Shown in pieces: positions 54,609-62,543 of a stretch of 64,000 nt of DNA. Numbering within the stretch: position 1 is the first letter of the stretch; every line of letters starts with the position of its first letter. The notes under the pieces are model-generated. The model saw only the letters and a list, made by a program, of their open reading frames with translations. It did not search any database and was not told the DNA's origin. Source of the stretch: Collinsella sp. An7 (lineage in GTDB: Bacteria; Actinomycetota; Coriobacteriia; Coriobacteriales; Coriobacteriaceae); assembly GCF_002159335.1 (NCBI RefSeq), contig NZ_NFHP01000002.1, forward strand, positions 1 to 64,000, in the 5' to 3' direction. Both the position numbers and the translations under genes were made by a program.

Positions 54609-56105
54609 CTAGCAGCCGCAGGGATGCGCCGGGGCGTCGTCCCTGAACGTGCTGTTCTGCGACGGGTCCTTCATGCAGAGATGCGGCACGGCGCGGTTGT
54701 ACGCATGCGGCAGTGCCAGGATGTTGGGGTTGCCGTCGGTGTACTTGCGCGTGGCGTCGGCGATGGCCTCCTCGAAGGTCGGGCGGGTCTTGAGGCCCAT
54801 GGTACGGGCGATGCCGGGCTTCTGAGCGCCCACGATGTAGGTGGCGGAGAGGTACTTCTCAGCCAGGTTGCCGCAGGTCATCATGCTGAAGCCGTGGAAC
54901 GGGTGGAACGCATGGGCGAAGCGGTACTTGCGGATGTACTCCTCGTTGGTGGCGAAGTACTCGCCGTACTCGATCATCTCATCGAGCGTGTTCATCTTAT
55001 CGGACTGCCAGAGCTCCCACTGCTCGCGCAGGTACGGCCAGCGCTCGTCGTGGAACCACCCGTTGCAGTAGCTCGCGATCACAAACACGCAGTGATCGGA
55101 GAGGATGCGCTTGTGGCGGATGACCTGCGCGGAGACCGCCTGCATCATCTGGATGGGGTTCGTGCCCATGCCGTCGCCGTAGTGGAAGTTCGTCGGCATG
55201 CCCATGACCACGATGTCGTACTTCTTCTCCGCCCAGTGCACGTACGTGCGCTTGTCGGCGAGCGCCCAGGAGATGGGCTGCATCTCTGCCGCATACCCGG
55301 AGAAGATGGCGATCTGGCGACTCCAGGTATCGAGCACCGCGTCGACGCAGAAGAACTTCTTGCCCATCTTCTCTTCCATGAACATACCCTGCTGGTCGAA
55401 CTTGTCGCGCATGAGCGAGCTCGTCGACACGGGCACGAAGTCGGGACGGCTCATGACGCGCGGCACGTGGTGCGCGCTGATCGAGCGCCAGTGGGTGATG
55501 CCGGTGGCGCAGTGCTTGTAACCGCCCGAGTAGCCGCCGTAGGGATTGCCCTGCGTATGGCCGATGAGGATGGCGATGTCCGCATCGTAGACGTACTTGT
55601 TCATGATGACGTGGTCGCCCTGGGGCGTGAAGCCGAGGTCGACGAGGTGATCATAGTCCTCGGAGTCATGGCTCGTGATCTGGCCCGTGCCCTCGAACTC
55701 GTTGTAGAGGTCGAGGCCCAAGATCAGCTTCGCCTCGGCCGTCGAGGTGCGCGGATGCAGGCCGTTGGAGAAGAGCAGGAGCACGTCGTCGTGCTTGACG
55801 CCCTGCGCGAAGAGCTCGTCCAGGCAGGCGCGGATGGCGACCTTGCGGTGCGCCGTCGGCTGCGTGCCGCCCTTCACGATGTCGGGGATGACGATGACGA
55901 CCTTCTTGCCCGGTCCGGCGTAGGAGGCGAGCGGCTCCATGCCGATGGGGTTGCGGATGGACTCGAGCGTCGCGTTGTAGAGGCTGTCCCAATCCTGCGG
56001 CAGGCACTCGGGGTCCTTCACGGTCTCGCCGGTGACGAAGACGTCCGTCGTATCGGGGAGCTCCGCCCCCAGCATGCCGTTGCCGTACTCGAAATCAAGA
56101 TGCAT
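54609..56105 (-). CDS. LarA-like nickel-pincer racemase/epimerase (DUF2088)
   Basis: This 498-residue protein belongs to the lactate racemase family: VVIVIPDIVKGGTQPTAHRK, SNGLHPRTSTAEAK (H117 aligned with the first catalytic His) and GGYSGGYKHCATG. K197 matches the Lys that anchors the pincer cofactor. The second catalytic His (10 residues before that Lys) is Asn187 here. LarA homologues include racemases and epimerases of lactate, malate, 2-hydroxyglutarate and gluconate. Placed between TIM-like and PGI-like genes with larC downstream, it probably flips a hydroxyl of a sugar-derived acid. Confidence 0.8.
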   Translation of the reverse strand: MHLDFEYGNGMLGAELPDTTDVFVTGETVKDPECLPQDWDSLYNATLESIRNPIGMEPLASYAGPGKKVVIVIPDIVKGGTQPTAHRKVAIRACLDELFAQGVKHDDVLLLFSNGLHPRTSTAEAKLILGLDLYNEFEGTGQITSHDSEDYDHLVDLGFTPQGDHVIMNKYVYDADIAILIGHTQGNPYGGYSGGYKHCATGITHWRSISAHHVPRVMSRPDFVPVSTSSLMRDKFDQQGMFMEEKMGKKFFCVDAVLDTWSRQIAIFSGYAAEMQPISWALADKRTYVHWAEKKYDIVVMGMPTNFHYGDGMGTNPIQMMQAVSAQVIRHKRILSDHCVFVIASYCNGWFHDERWPYLREQWELWQSDKMNTLDEMIEYGEYFATNEEYIRKYRFAHAFHPFHGFSMMTCGNLAEKYLSATYIVGAQKPGIARTMGLKTRPTFEEAIADATRKYTDGNPNILALPHAYNRAVPHLCMKDPSQNSTFRDDAPAHPCGC

Positions 56106-56135
56106 GGTCGGTCCTTTCGGTTAGGGTCGCAGGGT

Positions 56136-56975
56136 CTAGCAGGCGTTCATGTACAGATCGACGATCTCGGCGTACTCCTCGGGATAGAAGCCGATCTCCC
56201 CCGTGAAGCGCGTGAGGGCGATGAGACCGCCGTCGATCTCGGGGATACCGGCGAGCATCTCGGCGTTATCCGCCTTGAGGCCGCCGCCGTAGACGACGTC
56301 CACGCCGGGAACGGTCTCCTTGATGAGGCGGGCGACCTTCTGGATATAGGGCGCGTCCGCCGGCGTCTTGCCGGGGCCGATGCTCCACACGGGCTCGTAG
56401 GCGACACGCACGCAGGAGAGGTCCACACCCTCGAGGCCCTCGCGCACCTGCGTGGCGAGCACCTCGTCCCAGCGGTCGACCTCCTCCTCGCGCTCGCCCA
56501 TGCAGAAGAGCACCTTCAACCCCGCGGCCTGGGCGGCCTTGACCTCACGGTTGAGGATGCGGTTCACGGCGGCCTCCACCGCCGCGGCGTCGGCACCCGC
56601 CTCGCCCATGATGGCGCGCAGGTTCATGCGCTCCTCGCAGTGGCCGATGAGCGCCCAGGTGCAGCCGAGCTGAGAGACGGCGTTGCCCGTGCGCAGCGTC
56701 GTGAACGCGCCGAAGTTGCCGCCCGGGGCGGTATCGGCCGTGTGCACGCCCTGGCACCCCACGCCGAGGGGCGACCCCGCCGCGCCGGCGACGGCGCCGA
56801 TGAGGTGCGCCTCCGGCACAAAGGCGGCAAACTCCGCATCGGCGTAGCGCGCAGAGACGTCCTTGATAGACGACGTCACCGCCTCGCCCCAGGCGTCGGG
56901 GGAAGCCAAGCGGTTCACGCCTCCGTGCTCGGGCGTGATGTCAAAGCGCTTGAGATTCAAAAAGATGTGTTTCAT
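56136..56975 (-). CDS. Triosephosphate isomerase-like protein (divergent)
   Basis: This 279-residue TIM-barrel protein keeps the framework of TpiA, with the catalytic His in LIGHCEERMN (usual IGHSERR), the catalytic Glu in AYEPVWSIGPGKTPADAPYI, and VVYGGGLKADNAEML (usual YGGSVKPEN). The N-terminal lysine motif reads FLNLKRF instead of NWKMN. Length exceeds the usual 250. The catalytic residues are present, so it should isomerise an aldo/keto phosphate; TIM paralogues that act on tetrose phosphates are known. A true TpiA with drift is the alternative. Confidence 0.75.
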   Translation of the reverse strand: MKHIFLNLKRFDITPEHGGVNRLASPDAWGEAVTSSIKDVSARYADAEFAAFVPEAHLIGAVAGAAGSPLGVGCQGVHTADTAPGGNFGAFTTLRTGNAVSQLGCTWALIGHCEERMNLRAIMGEAGADAAAVEAAVNRILNREVKAAQAAGLKVLFCMGEREEEVDRWDEVLATQVREGLEGVDLSCVRVAYEPVWSIGPGKTPADAPYIQKVARLIKETVPGVDVVYGGGLKADNAEMLAGIPEIDGGLIALTRFTGEIGFYPEEYAEIVDLYMNAC

Positions 56976-57033
56976 ACACGCTCCTTCAGATGGAGGGGCG
57001 GCCCCTATACCGGGCCCGCCCCCACCGGTATCG

Positions 57034-58194
57034 TTACAGGAAGCTCACGAAGCTCGGCAGCTCGCCCACGAGCGGGGCCGCCCACTCCGTGAACGCCGAG
57101 GTGACGCCGTTGCCGGCCTCGTTGATGAAGGCGTCGGGCAGGCAGCGCTCGATGAGGCGCACGCGCTCCACGTCGATGAGGTTCGTCTCGATGGCATACG
57201 CATCGCCCGGAACGCGCTGGATGCCGACCATCTTCGCCGTCTCCCCCGCAAGTGCGGCGCGCACGGCGGCGCGACCGACCTCCTCCGCCTCGTCGACGTC
57301 CACCTGGCTGCGCAGCGCCACCGAGGCGCGGCCGAGAAGACCCGGCTTCTCGGAGCGCGCCTTGTAGCCGAGCTTCGCCACGATGAGGTTAGCGAGATGT
57401 GAGGACACGTCACCGAAGTAGGTCTCGCGCTCGACCTCCATGATGGGGTCGACGATGGGGTTGCCCTCGGCGTCGTGCAGGCCCTCGCTCGCCACGATGA
57501 CGCCGCCGCGCTTGGTGTCGATCACGCGCTGGCAATCCGCCAGGAACGCCTCCTCGTCAAAGGGGCGCTCGGGCATGTAGATGAGGTCGGGGCCGCCCTG
57601 GCCGCAGGAGGCGGCAAGCGAGCTCGCCGCCGCGACCCAACCGGCGGACCGGCCCATGACCTCGACCACCACCAGGTGGATGGGCATGCTGTGCACGTCG
57701 GCGCACACCTCGCCCACGCTTTGCGCCACATAGCGGGCGGCGCTGCCGTAACCCGGGGCGTGGTCGATCTCGGCGATGTCGTTGTCCATGGTCTTGGGCA
57801 CGCCGATGACCTGGATGTCGGCGCCGGCCTCGTTCACGGCCTCCTGCAAGAGGGCGCAGGTGTTCATGGTGCCGTTGCCGCCCGTGGGCATGACGATGTC
57901 GATGTTGTTCTTGATGAGGAGCTCCACCATGGCCGGATAGTGGCCGGCGAGCGCGTCGCGGCCCGTGCCGATGGCGGAACCCGGTGCGTCGCGCAGGCGC
58001 ACGAGCTCGCTATCGGGCATGGCGCCCAGATCGATGAGGGAGCCGTTCACAAGACCCGAGGGGCCGCCGTGCGCACCGTAGATGTGGGCGATCTCGGCAT
58101 GCTGCTTGCCCTCGGCCACGATACCGTAAAGCGAGGCGTTGATGACCGCGGTCGGGCCGCCGCCGTGCATGACGAGGATGTTCTTACCTGCCAT
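57034..58194 (-). CDS. Phosphofructokinase-like sugar kinase (atypical nucleotide site)
   Basis: This 386-residue PFK family protein has VMHGGGPTAVINASLYGIV at the N terminus, TGGNGTMNTC (105-112) and VPKTMDNDI (132-140, catalytic Asp137). In ATP enzymes these read GGDGS and PGTIDND; in pyrophosphate enzymes GGDDT and PKTIDND. Here G108 is ATP-like and K134 pyrophosphate-like, while the Mg-binding Asp is Asn107. Donor choice is therefore unclear. It lies 3 bases after the aldolase-like gene in the LacI locus. Substrates other than fructose 6-phosphate are possible. Confidence 0.8.
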   Translation of the reverse strand: MAGKNILVMHGGGPTAVINASLYGIVAEGKQHAEIAHIYGAHGGPSGLVNGSLIDLGAMPDSELVRLRDAPGSAIGTGRDALAGHYPAMVELLIKNNIDIVMPTGGNGTMNTCALLQEAVNEAGADIQVIGVPKTMDNDIAEIDHAPGYGSAARYVAQSVGEVCADVHSMPIHLVVVEVMGRSAGWVAAASSLAASCGQGGPDLIYMPERPFDEEAFLADCQRVIDTKRGGVIVASEGLHDAEGNPIVDPIMEVERETYFGDVSSHLANLIVAKLGYKARSEKPGLLGRASVALRSQVDVDEAEEVGRAAVRAALAGETAKMVGIQRVPGDAYAIETNLIDVERVRLIERCLPDAFINEAGNGVTSAFTEWAAPLVGELPSFVSFL

Positions 58195-58197
58195 AAG

Positions 58198-59352
58198 CTA
58201 CCGTCCTTCCTTCGCGTAGCGCTCCGCCATCTCGTCGAGCGTGGCGACCTTGACCAGAGGAGCCTTGCCGTAGCTGCCAAACTGCACGATGAGCGTACCG
58301 ACGGCCTCCTTGACACCCGCCTCGATGGCGGCCACGAGCTTTTCCTGCGCCTCGTCGGCGACGGTACCGTACATGACGAGGTCGTACACCGGCGGCAGGA
58401 AGGCGCGCGGGTCAATCTGGTCGCGCTTCTCATCGAGCAGCTGCCACACGCCCGCAAGCGAGCTCCCCTTGAGCTCGGGCTCGCGCTCGAAGAGCTCACG
58501 CATGTTGCGCGTGACGGCGAGGCGGATGTCCGTATCGACGTTGATCTTGTTGATGCCGGCGGGGATGGCCTCCAGAAGCTCGGCGATGGGGATGCCGTGC
58601 GCCTCGCCGATTTTGCCGCCGAGCTCGTTGATCTCGCGCACGATGTACTGCGGGACCGTGGAGGAGCCGTGGCTCACGAGCGCGCAGTCGAGGTCCTCGT
58701 GCGCCAGACACTCGCGGATGGCGATGGGGATCTCGCGGCGGAGCTTGACGTCTTTGCCCTTGGAGGCGCCGTGCATGGTGCCGTAGGAGATGGCGAGCGC
58801 GTCGACGCCGGTGTCGCGCACGAACTCCACCGCCGAGAGCGGGTTGGTGTAGGTGCTCGATGCGGCGAAGACGTGGTCCTCCACGCCCGCCAGCACGCCG
58901 AGCTCACCCTCCACGGAGACGCCGCGGGCGTGCGCGTACTTCACGACCTCGCGCGTGAGCTCCTTGTTCTCGTCAAACGGCAACGACGAGCCGTCGATCA
59001 TGACCGATGTGTAGCCGCCCGCGATGGCCGCCTTCACGCTCTCCATGTCGCGGCCGTGGTCGAGATGCAGCACCACCGGCACCGGGGAGTTCTCGCCGAA
59101 GCGCTTGACGGCCTCGCCGATGTTCTTGGCGCCGCGGATCTTGTCCTCGACCGTTCCGTTGGCAAAGTCGGCGCGGCCGCCCATGAAGGCGTTGGCGAGG
59201 TCCGCCCCCTGCAGGATCGCCGGGCTGCGGAACATCTCGTGCACCTCGATGACGGCTTTCGCCTGACAGACCGCGTTGACGTTGAACGCGCCCTGGGCGT
59301 AGCCGCCGCGCCGGGCGGCATCGAGTACGGGTTTGAGCGGAACGAGAGGCAT
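58198..59352 (-). CDS. Class II fructose-bisphosphate aldolase-like protein
   Basis: This 384-residue protein has zinc-aldolase motifs: GAFNVNAVCQAKAVIEVHE, VVLHLDHGRDMESVKAAI (zinc His), SVMIDGSSLPFDEN, VSVEGELGVLAGVED, ALVSHGSSTVPQYIVREIN and INKINVDTDIRLAVTRN. It resembles the longer class II subtype with an inserted loop after the QGADLANAFMGG segment. It splits a ketose bisphosphate (or analogue) into DHAP and an aldehyde. It directly follows the lacI-type gene and precedes the PFK-like gene. Confidence 0.85.
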   Translation of the reverse strand: MPLVPLKPVLDAARRGGYAQGAFNVNAVCQAKAVIEVHEMFRSPAILQGADLANAFMGGRADFANGTVEDKIRGAKNIGEAVKRFGENSPVPVVLHLDHGRDMESVKAAIAGGYTSVMIDGSSLPFDENKELTREVVKYAHARGVSVEGELGVLAGVEDHVFAASSTYTNPLSAVEFVRDTGVDALAISYGTMHGASKGKDVKLRREIPIAIRECLAHEDLDCALVSHGSSTVPQYIVREINELGGKIGEAHGIPIAELLEAIPAGINKINVDTDIRLAVTRNMRELFEREPELKGSSLAGVWQLLDEKRDQIDPRAFLPPVYDLVMYGTVADEAQEKLVAAIEAGVKEAVGTLIVQFGSYGKAPLVKVATLDEMAERYAKEGR

Positions 59353-59400
59353 GTGATCACAGCTCCTTCGTCTTGTGCCGGATCCGGTCCGGCGCCGGCG

Positions 59401-60471
59401 TTACCGCGGTTCGGCCCCGTAGACGCCCCGCGTTCCGTCGAGCACACTCGTGAGGTGCAGGACGCGGGCGCTCGTGGGTTTGCCCTCGATGAGCGAGAGC
59501 AGCTCGTCGGCGCAGGCGACGCCCGCGTCGAAGTTGGGTAGGCGCACATACAGATCGGGGTAGAAGCTGCTCTCCCCGTTGTTGGCGAGCTCGGCGGTCA
59601 AGATCCCCCGCTCGCGGCAGCGATAGCGGATGGGCTCGGTCCACCCCGACCAGCTGGCAACCGCGGCGTCGCCCGCCTCGAGCGTGTCGACGGCGTCGCG
59701 CAGCTGGGCGGCAAACCGCGCCGAGAGCTCATCGCCCTCGGGGGTGTTCCCCACCGAGTAACGCAGGTCCCACGTATCGAGGTTGTCGAGGGTGATGGGG
59801 GTCACCAGGGTCACCAGCTCGGTTTCGGGATGCGACTCGAGCGCCTCGGCGAGCCCCTCGGCGCGATCGCGCTCCTGCGGGGTGTCGATATCGGGCCTGA
59901 TGTAGAGCAGGCGGCGCGGAGAGCGCTCGAGCACGCGCTCGGCGAGCTGGCGCGCACCGCCGCGGTAGTCGAAGTCCACCGTGCTGTAGACGCTCGCCCC
60001 CTCGCAGCAGTCGAAAGCCACGAGCGGTACGTGGTCGCGTTCGATGACCTCGACGCTCTCGGGGCCGGGACCCACATTGTCCTTGCCGAGGAAGATCACC
60101 CCGTCGACACGCCCCTCCAGATAGGCGAGGAGATAGTCGCTCAAGCCGGCGGTCTTGATGGTATTGGTGCACAGCAAGAGGTTGTATCCAAGGTCCTCGA
60201 GCCTGCTCTGGATGCCCCGGATGGTCTGCGAAAAGCGCGGGACGGCCACGTTCTTCTTGGCGACCACGCCCACGCAGCGCGAGCGGCGCGCCCTGAGCGC
60301 GCGGGCGGCGCTGTTGGGAACGTAGTTGAGCTCGCGGGCGGCCATGAGCACGCGCTCGCGCGTCTCGGGCGCGATCTTCTGTCCCGGGGTGTTGTTGATG
60401 ACATAGGAGACGGTGGCGGTGGTGACACCGGCGGCTTCTGCAATATCCCGTAGCGTTACGCGCTTGCCCAT
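59401..60471 (-). CDS. LacI-family transcriptional regulator
   Basis: This 356-residue protein has the LacI helix-turn-helix and hinge at the N terminus (VTLRDIAEAAGVTTATVSYV, then NYVPNSAARALRARRS) and a periplasmic-binding-protein-like sensor domain. It starts 82 bases from an operator at 60553-60570 and is first in the minus-strand catabolic operon. It should repress itself, the catabolic genes and the divergent importer until a sugar-like inducer binds. Confidence 0.9.
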   Translation of the reverse strand: MGKRVTLRDIAEAAGVTTATVSYVINNTPGQKIAPETRERVLMAARELNYVPNSAARALRARRSRCVGVVAKKNVAVPRFSQTIRGIQSRLEDLGYNLLLCTNTIKTAGLSDYLLAYLEGRVDGVIFLGKDNVGPGPESVEVIERDHVPLVAFDCCEGASVYSTVDFDYRGGARQLAERVLERSPRRLLYIRPDIDTPQERDRAEGLAEALESHPETELVTLVTPITLDNLDTWDLRYSVGNTPEGDELSARFAAQLRDAVDTLEAGDAAVASWSGWTEPIRYRCRERGILTAELANNGESSFYPDLYVRLPNFDAGVACADELLSLIEGKPTSARVLHLTSVLDGTRGVYGAEPR

Positions 60472-60552
60472 GTCCCTCCACCTCGCTTTCCGCCCCGTCT
60501 GCGCGGGACCCTGGCACCGTCCACCGTGGGATGCAGGCGGACATAGTGCCTC

Positions 60553-60570
60553 AACTTATACGTTTAAGTT
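60553..60570. promoter_or_regulatory. LacI-type operator 1 (catabolic operon side)
   Basis: The sequence aacttatacgtttaagtt is a palindrome except for one position and has the central CG step typical of LacI sites. It lies 82 bases before the lacI-type start codon. The inner 16 bases recur at 60811. Confidence 0.8.
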
Positions 60571-60810
60571 ACCACGAAGTACAGCGCGGTGGATGCACAT
60601 CTTCGAAAGCGCTCTTAATTGACCGCTAGGGGTCAAAAAACTACCGTTCGGAGATTTGCGAAGGAGCGCGCACAGTGCTGTTTTTGGCGTGTTTTACCTG
60701 CTAGTTTAATACTTCTGAAACGCATCTTGCCAAAACTTGACGAATCACTTCCCTCTTGTTCTTGTGGGCACTTCGCGCGTACTATTCTGGGTGTGCACGC
60801 CCTATCGTCT

Positions 60811-60826
60811 ACTTATACGTTTAAGT
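60811..60826. promoter_or_regulatory. LacI-type operator 2 (importer side)
   Basis: The sequence acttatacgtttaagt is identical to the inner part of operator 1. It lies 55 bases before the permease start codon. Two identical sites 258 bases apart could also allow DNA looping. Confidence 0.8.
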
Positions 60827-60880
60827 GACGAAGGATCAACCGAGAAACCGGTCCACCCGCGGAGAAAGGAGCCCTTCGCA

Positions 60881-61660
60881 ATGCAGGACAAGAACAAACC
60901 GATCTGGGCGAAGATACCCAACTGGGTGTGGGTACTTATCTCATTCGCCTGCGCCATCGCGCTGTGGCTCTTCGCATCGAGCCAGCTGCCCGCGGTCTTC
61001 GCGCCCCCCACTGAGGTCTGGGCGGCCTTCGTGAGCAAGATCGAGAGCGGCATCCTCCTCGAGCACGTCTGGGCCTCGCTGTCGCGCGTGCTCATCGGCT
61101 TCGGCCTCGCCTTTATCACGGCGATCCCGGTCGCCTTCCTCATGGCTTGGTACGACCCGATCCGCCACATCGTGGAGCCGTGGATCCAGTTCGTGCGCAA
61201 CATCCCGCCGCTGGCCTACGTGTTCCTGCTCATCGCTTGGCTGGGCATCGGCAACGAGAGCAAGATCGCGGTTATCTTCATCGCGGCCTTCCTCGTGCAG
61301 GTCGTCACCATCTACCAGGGCGTCAAGGGCGTCGACACCACGCTCATCAAGGCGGCGCGCGTGCTGGGCGCCAAGCAGACGGACATCTTCTTCAAGGTGA
61401 CCATCCCGGCGACCACGCCCTTTATCCTCGTCGCGGCACGCCTCGGCCTGTCCACCTCGCTCACCACGCTCATGGCCTCCGAGATCGTCGGCGGCGACCG
61501 CGGCCTGGGCATGATGATCCAGCAGGCAAGCGGTTACTACCAGATGGACACGGTGCTGCTCGGCATCATCATGCTCGGCATCATCGGCATCTGCTTCGAG
61601 AAGATCGTTCGCTTCCTTGAAAGGAGGTTCACCGGATGGCAGGAAACGGTTCAGCAGTAA
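60881..61660 (+). CDS. ABC importer permease (SsuC/TauC/NrtB family)
   Basis: ATG at 60881 follows gaaaggag. The 259-residue protein has six membrane helices and the BPD-type coupling loop (KAARVLGAKQTDIFFKVTIP ATTPFI). WIQFVRNIPPLAYVFLLIAW and ASEIVGGDRGLGMMIQQASG are typical of the taurine/aliphatic sulfonate/nitrate branch. It is first of the plus-strand operon under operator 2 and overlaps the ATPase gene by 25 bases. Confidence 0.85.
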   Translation: MQDKNKPIWAKIPNWVWVLISFACAIALWLFASSQLPAVFAPPTEVWAAFVSKIESGILLEHVWASLSRVLIGFGLAFITAIPVAFLMAWYDPIRHIVEPWIQFVRNIPPLAYVFLLIAWLGIGNESKIAVIFIAAFLVQVVTIYQGVKGVDTTLIKAARVLGAKQTDIFFKVTIPATTPFILVAARLGLSTSLTTLMASEIVGGDRGLGMMIQQASGYYQMDTVLLGIIMLGIIGICFEKIVRFLERRFTGWQETVQQ

Positions 61661-62427
61661 AGGTCCACGTCGACCATGTGGTGAAGAAGTTCCAGACGCG
61701 CAAGGGTGAGATGACGGCTCTGAACGGCGTCGACCTCGATATCCACGAGAACGAGTTCATCACGGTCGTCGGTCCGTCCGGCTGCGGCAAATCCACGCTT
61801 CTGAACATCATCGGCGGCCTCGAGACCCCCACCGACGGCCAGGTGCTCGTCGACGGCAAGCCCGTCAACGGCCCGAGCCCCGAGCGCGGCATCGTCTTCC
61901 AGCAGTACGCGCTCTTCCCGTGGCTCACGGTGATCAAGAACGTCATGTTCGGCCTCAAACTGCAAGGAAAGTCCAACCAGGAGGCCGAGGAGATCGCCCG
62001 CAAGTACCTCAAGATGGTCGACCTCGAGGAGTTCGCCAACCACTACCCCAAGGAGCTGTCGGGCGGCATGAAGCAGCGCGTCGCCATCGCTCGCGCTTAC
62101 GCCACCAACCCGCAGGTCCTGCTCATGGACGAACCCTTCGGCGCGCTCGATGCGCAGACCCGCACCCAGCTCCAGCAGGAGCTCATCGAGACGTGGGAGA
62201 AGGAGCGCAAGACCTGCTTCTTCATCACCCACGATGTCGAGGAGGCCATCATCTTGGGCAACCGCTGCGTGATCATGAGCGCCCGCCCCGGCCGCGTGAA
62301 GGACATCATCGATATCGATATCCCCTACCCGCGCGACCAGGCCACCAAGATGAGCCCGCGCTTCCTTGAGCTCAAGAACGAGATCTGGAGCCAGGTCTAC
62401 CAGGAGTACCTGTCCGTGCGCAAGTAG
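61636..62427 (+). CDS. ABC importer ATPase (SsuB/TauB/NrtD family)
   Basis: This 263-residue ATPase has Walker A GPSGCGKST, Q-loop VFQQYALFPWLTVIKNV, signature LSGGMKQR, Walker B VLLMDEPFGALDAQTR and switch His FFITHDVEEAI. The C terminus ARPGRVKDIIDIDIPYPRD matches the sulfonate/nitrate branch. Its start lies inside the permease gene, so translation is coupled. A hairpin at 62441-62473 follows, before the binding-protein gene. Confidence 0.9.
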   Translation: MAGNGSAVKVHVDHVVKKFQTRKGEMTALNGVDLDIHENEFITVVGPSGCGKSTLLNIIGGLETPTDGQVLVDGKPVNGPSPERGIVFQQYALFPWLTVIKNVMFGLKLQGKSNQEAEEIARKYLKMVDLEEFANHYPKELSGGMKQRVAIARAYATNPQVLLMDEPFGALDAQTRTQLQQELIETWEKERKTCFFITHDVEEAIILGNRCVIMSARPGRVKDIIDIDIPYPRDQATKMSPRFLELKNEIWSQVYQEYLSVRK

Positions 62428-62440
62428 CGCACAGGGCGCC

Positions 62441-62473
62441 CGGGTCGCTCGGCATTCCCGCGCGAGCGACCCG
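62441..62473. other. Intercistronic hairpin before the binding-protein gene
   Basis: The arms cgggtcgctcg and cgagcgacccg are perfect over 11 bp. Together with a gcaccgcatgcggtgc palindrome at 62501-62516 it lies between the ATPase and binding-protein genes. Such hairpins commonly protect or attenuate mRNA so that the binding protein is made in different amounts. Confidence 0.5.
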
Positions 62474-62543
62474 GCTCCATCACCGCCATCCGGCCAAAGC
62501 GCACCGCATGCGGTGCGAGGTTCTACCAGAGAAGGAGAACGCC

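Larger units (their letters stand above)
60472..60880. promoter_or_regulatory. Divergent promoter region of the LacI locus
   Basis: Gene-free. It holds two LacI-type operators (listed separately), a palindrome ttgacc/ggtcaa at 60619-60636, and a cre-like gaaagcgctctt at about 60605. A tactat near 60779 with ttgttc 18 bases upstream could be the -10/-35 of the importer promoter, placing the second operator just after the transcript start. The promoter calls are weak. Confidence 0.5.

Noticed and set aside
53853-57092. A 1079-codon open frame on the plus strand
   Set aside because: It runs opposite the PGI-, LarA- and TIM-like genes; it is the usual antisense open frame of high-GC coding DNA, with no start site or recognisable domain.
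57475-59541. A 688-codon plus-strand frame
   Set aside because: Antisense shadow of the PFK- and FBA-like genes, with His/Arg/Val-rich composition and no motifs.
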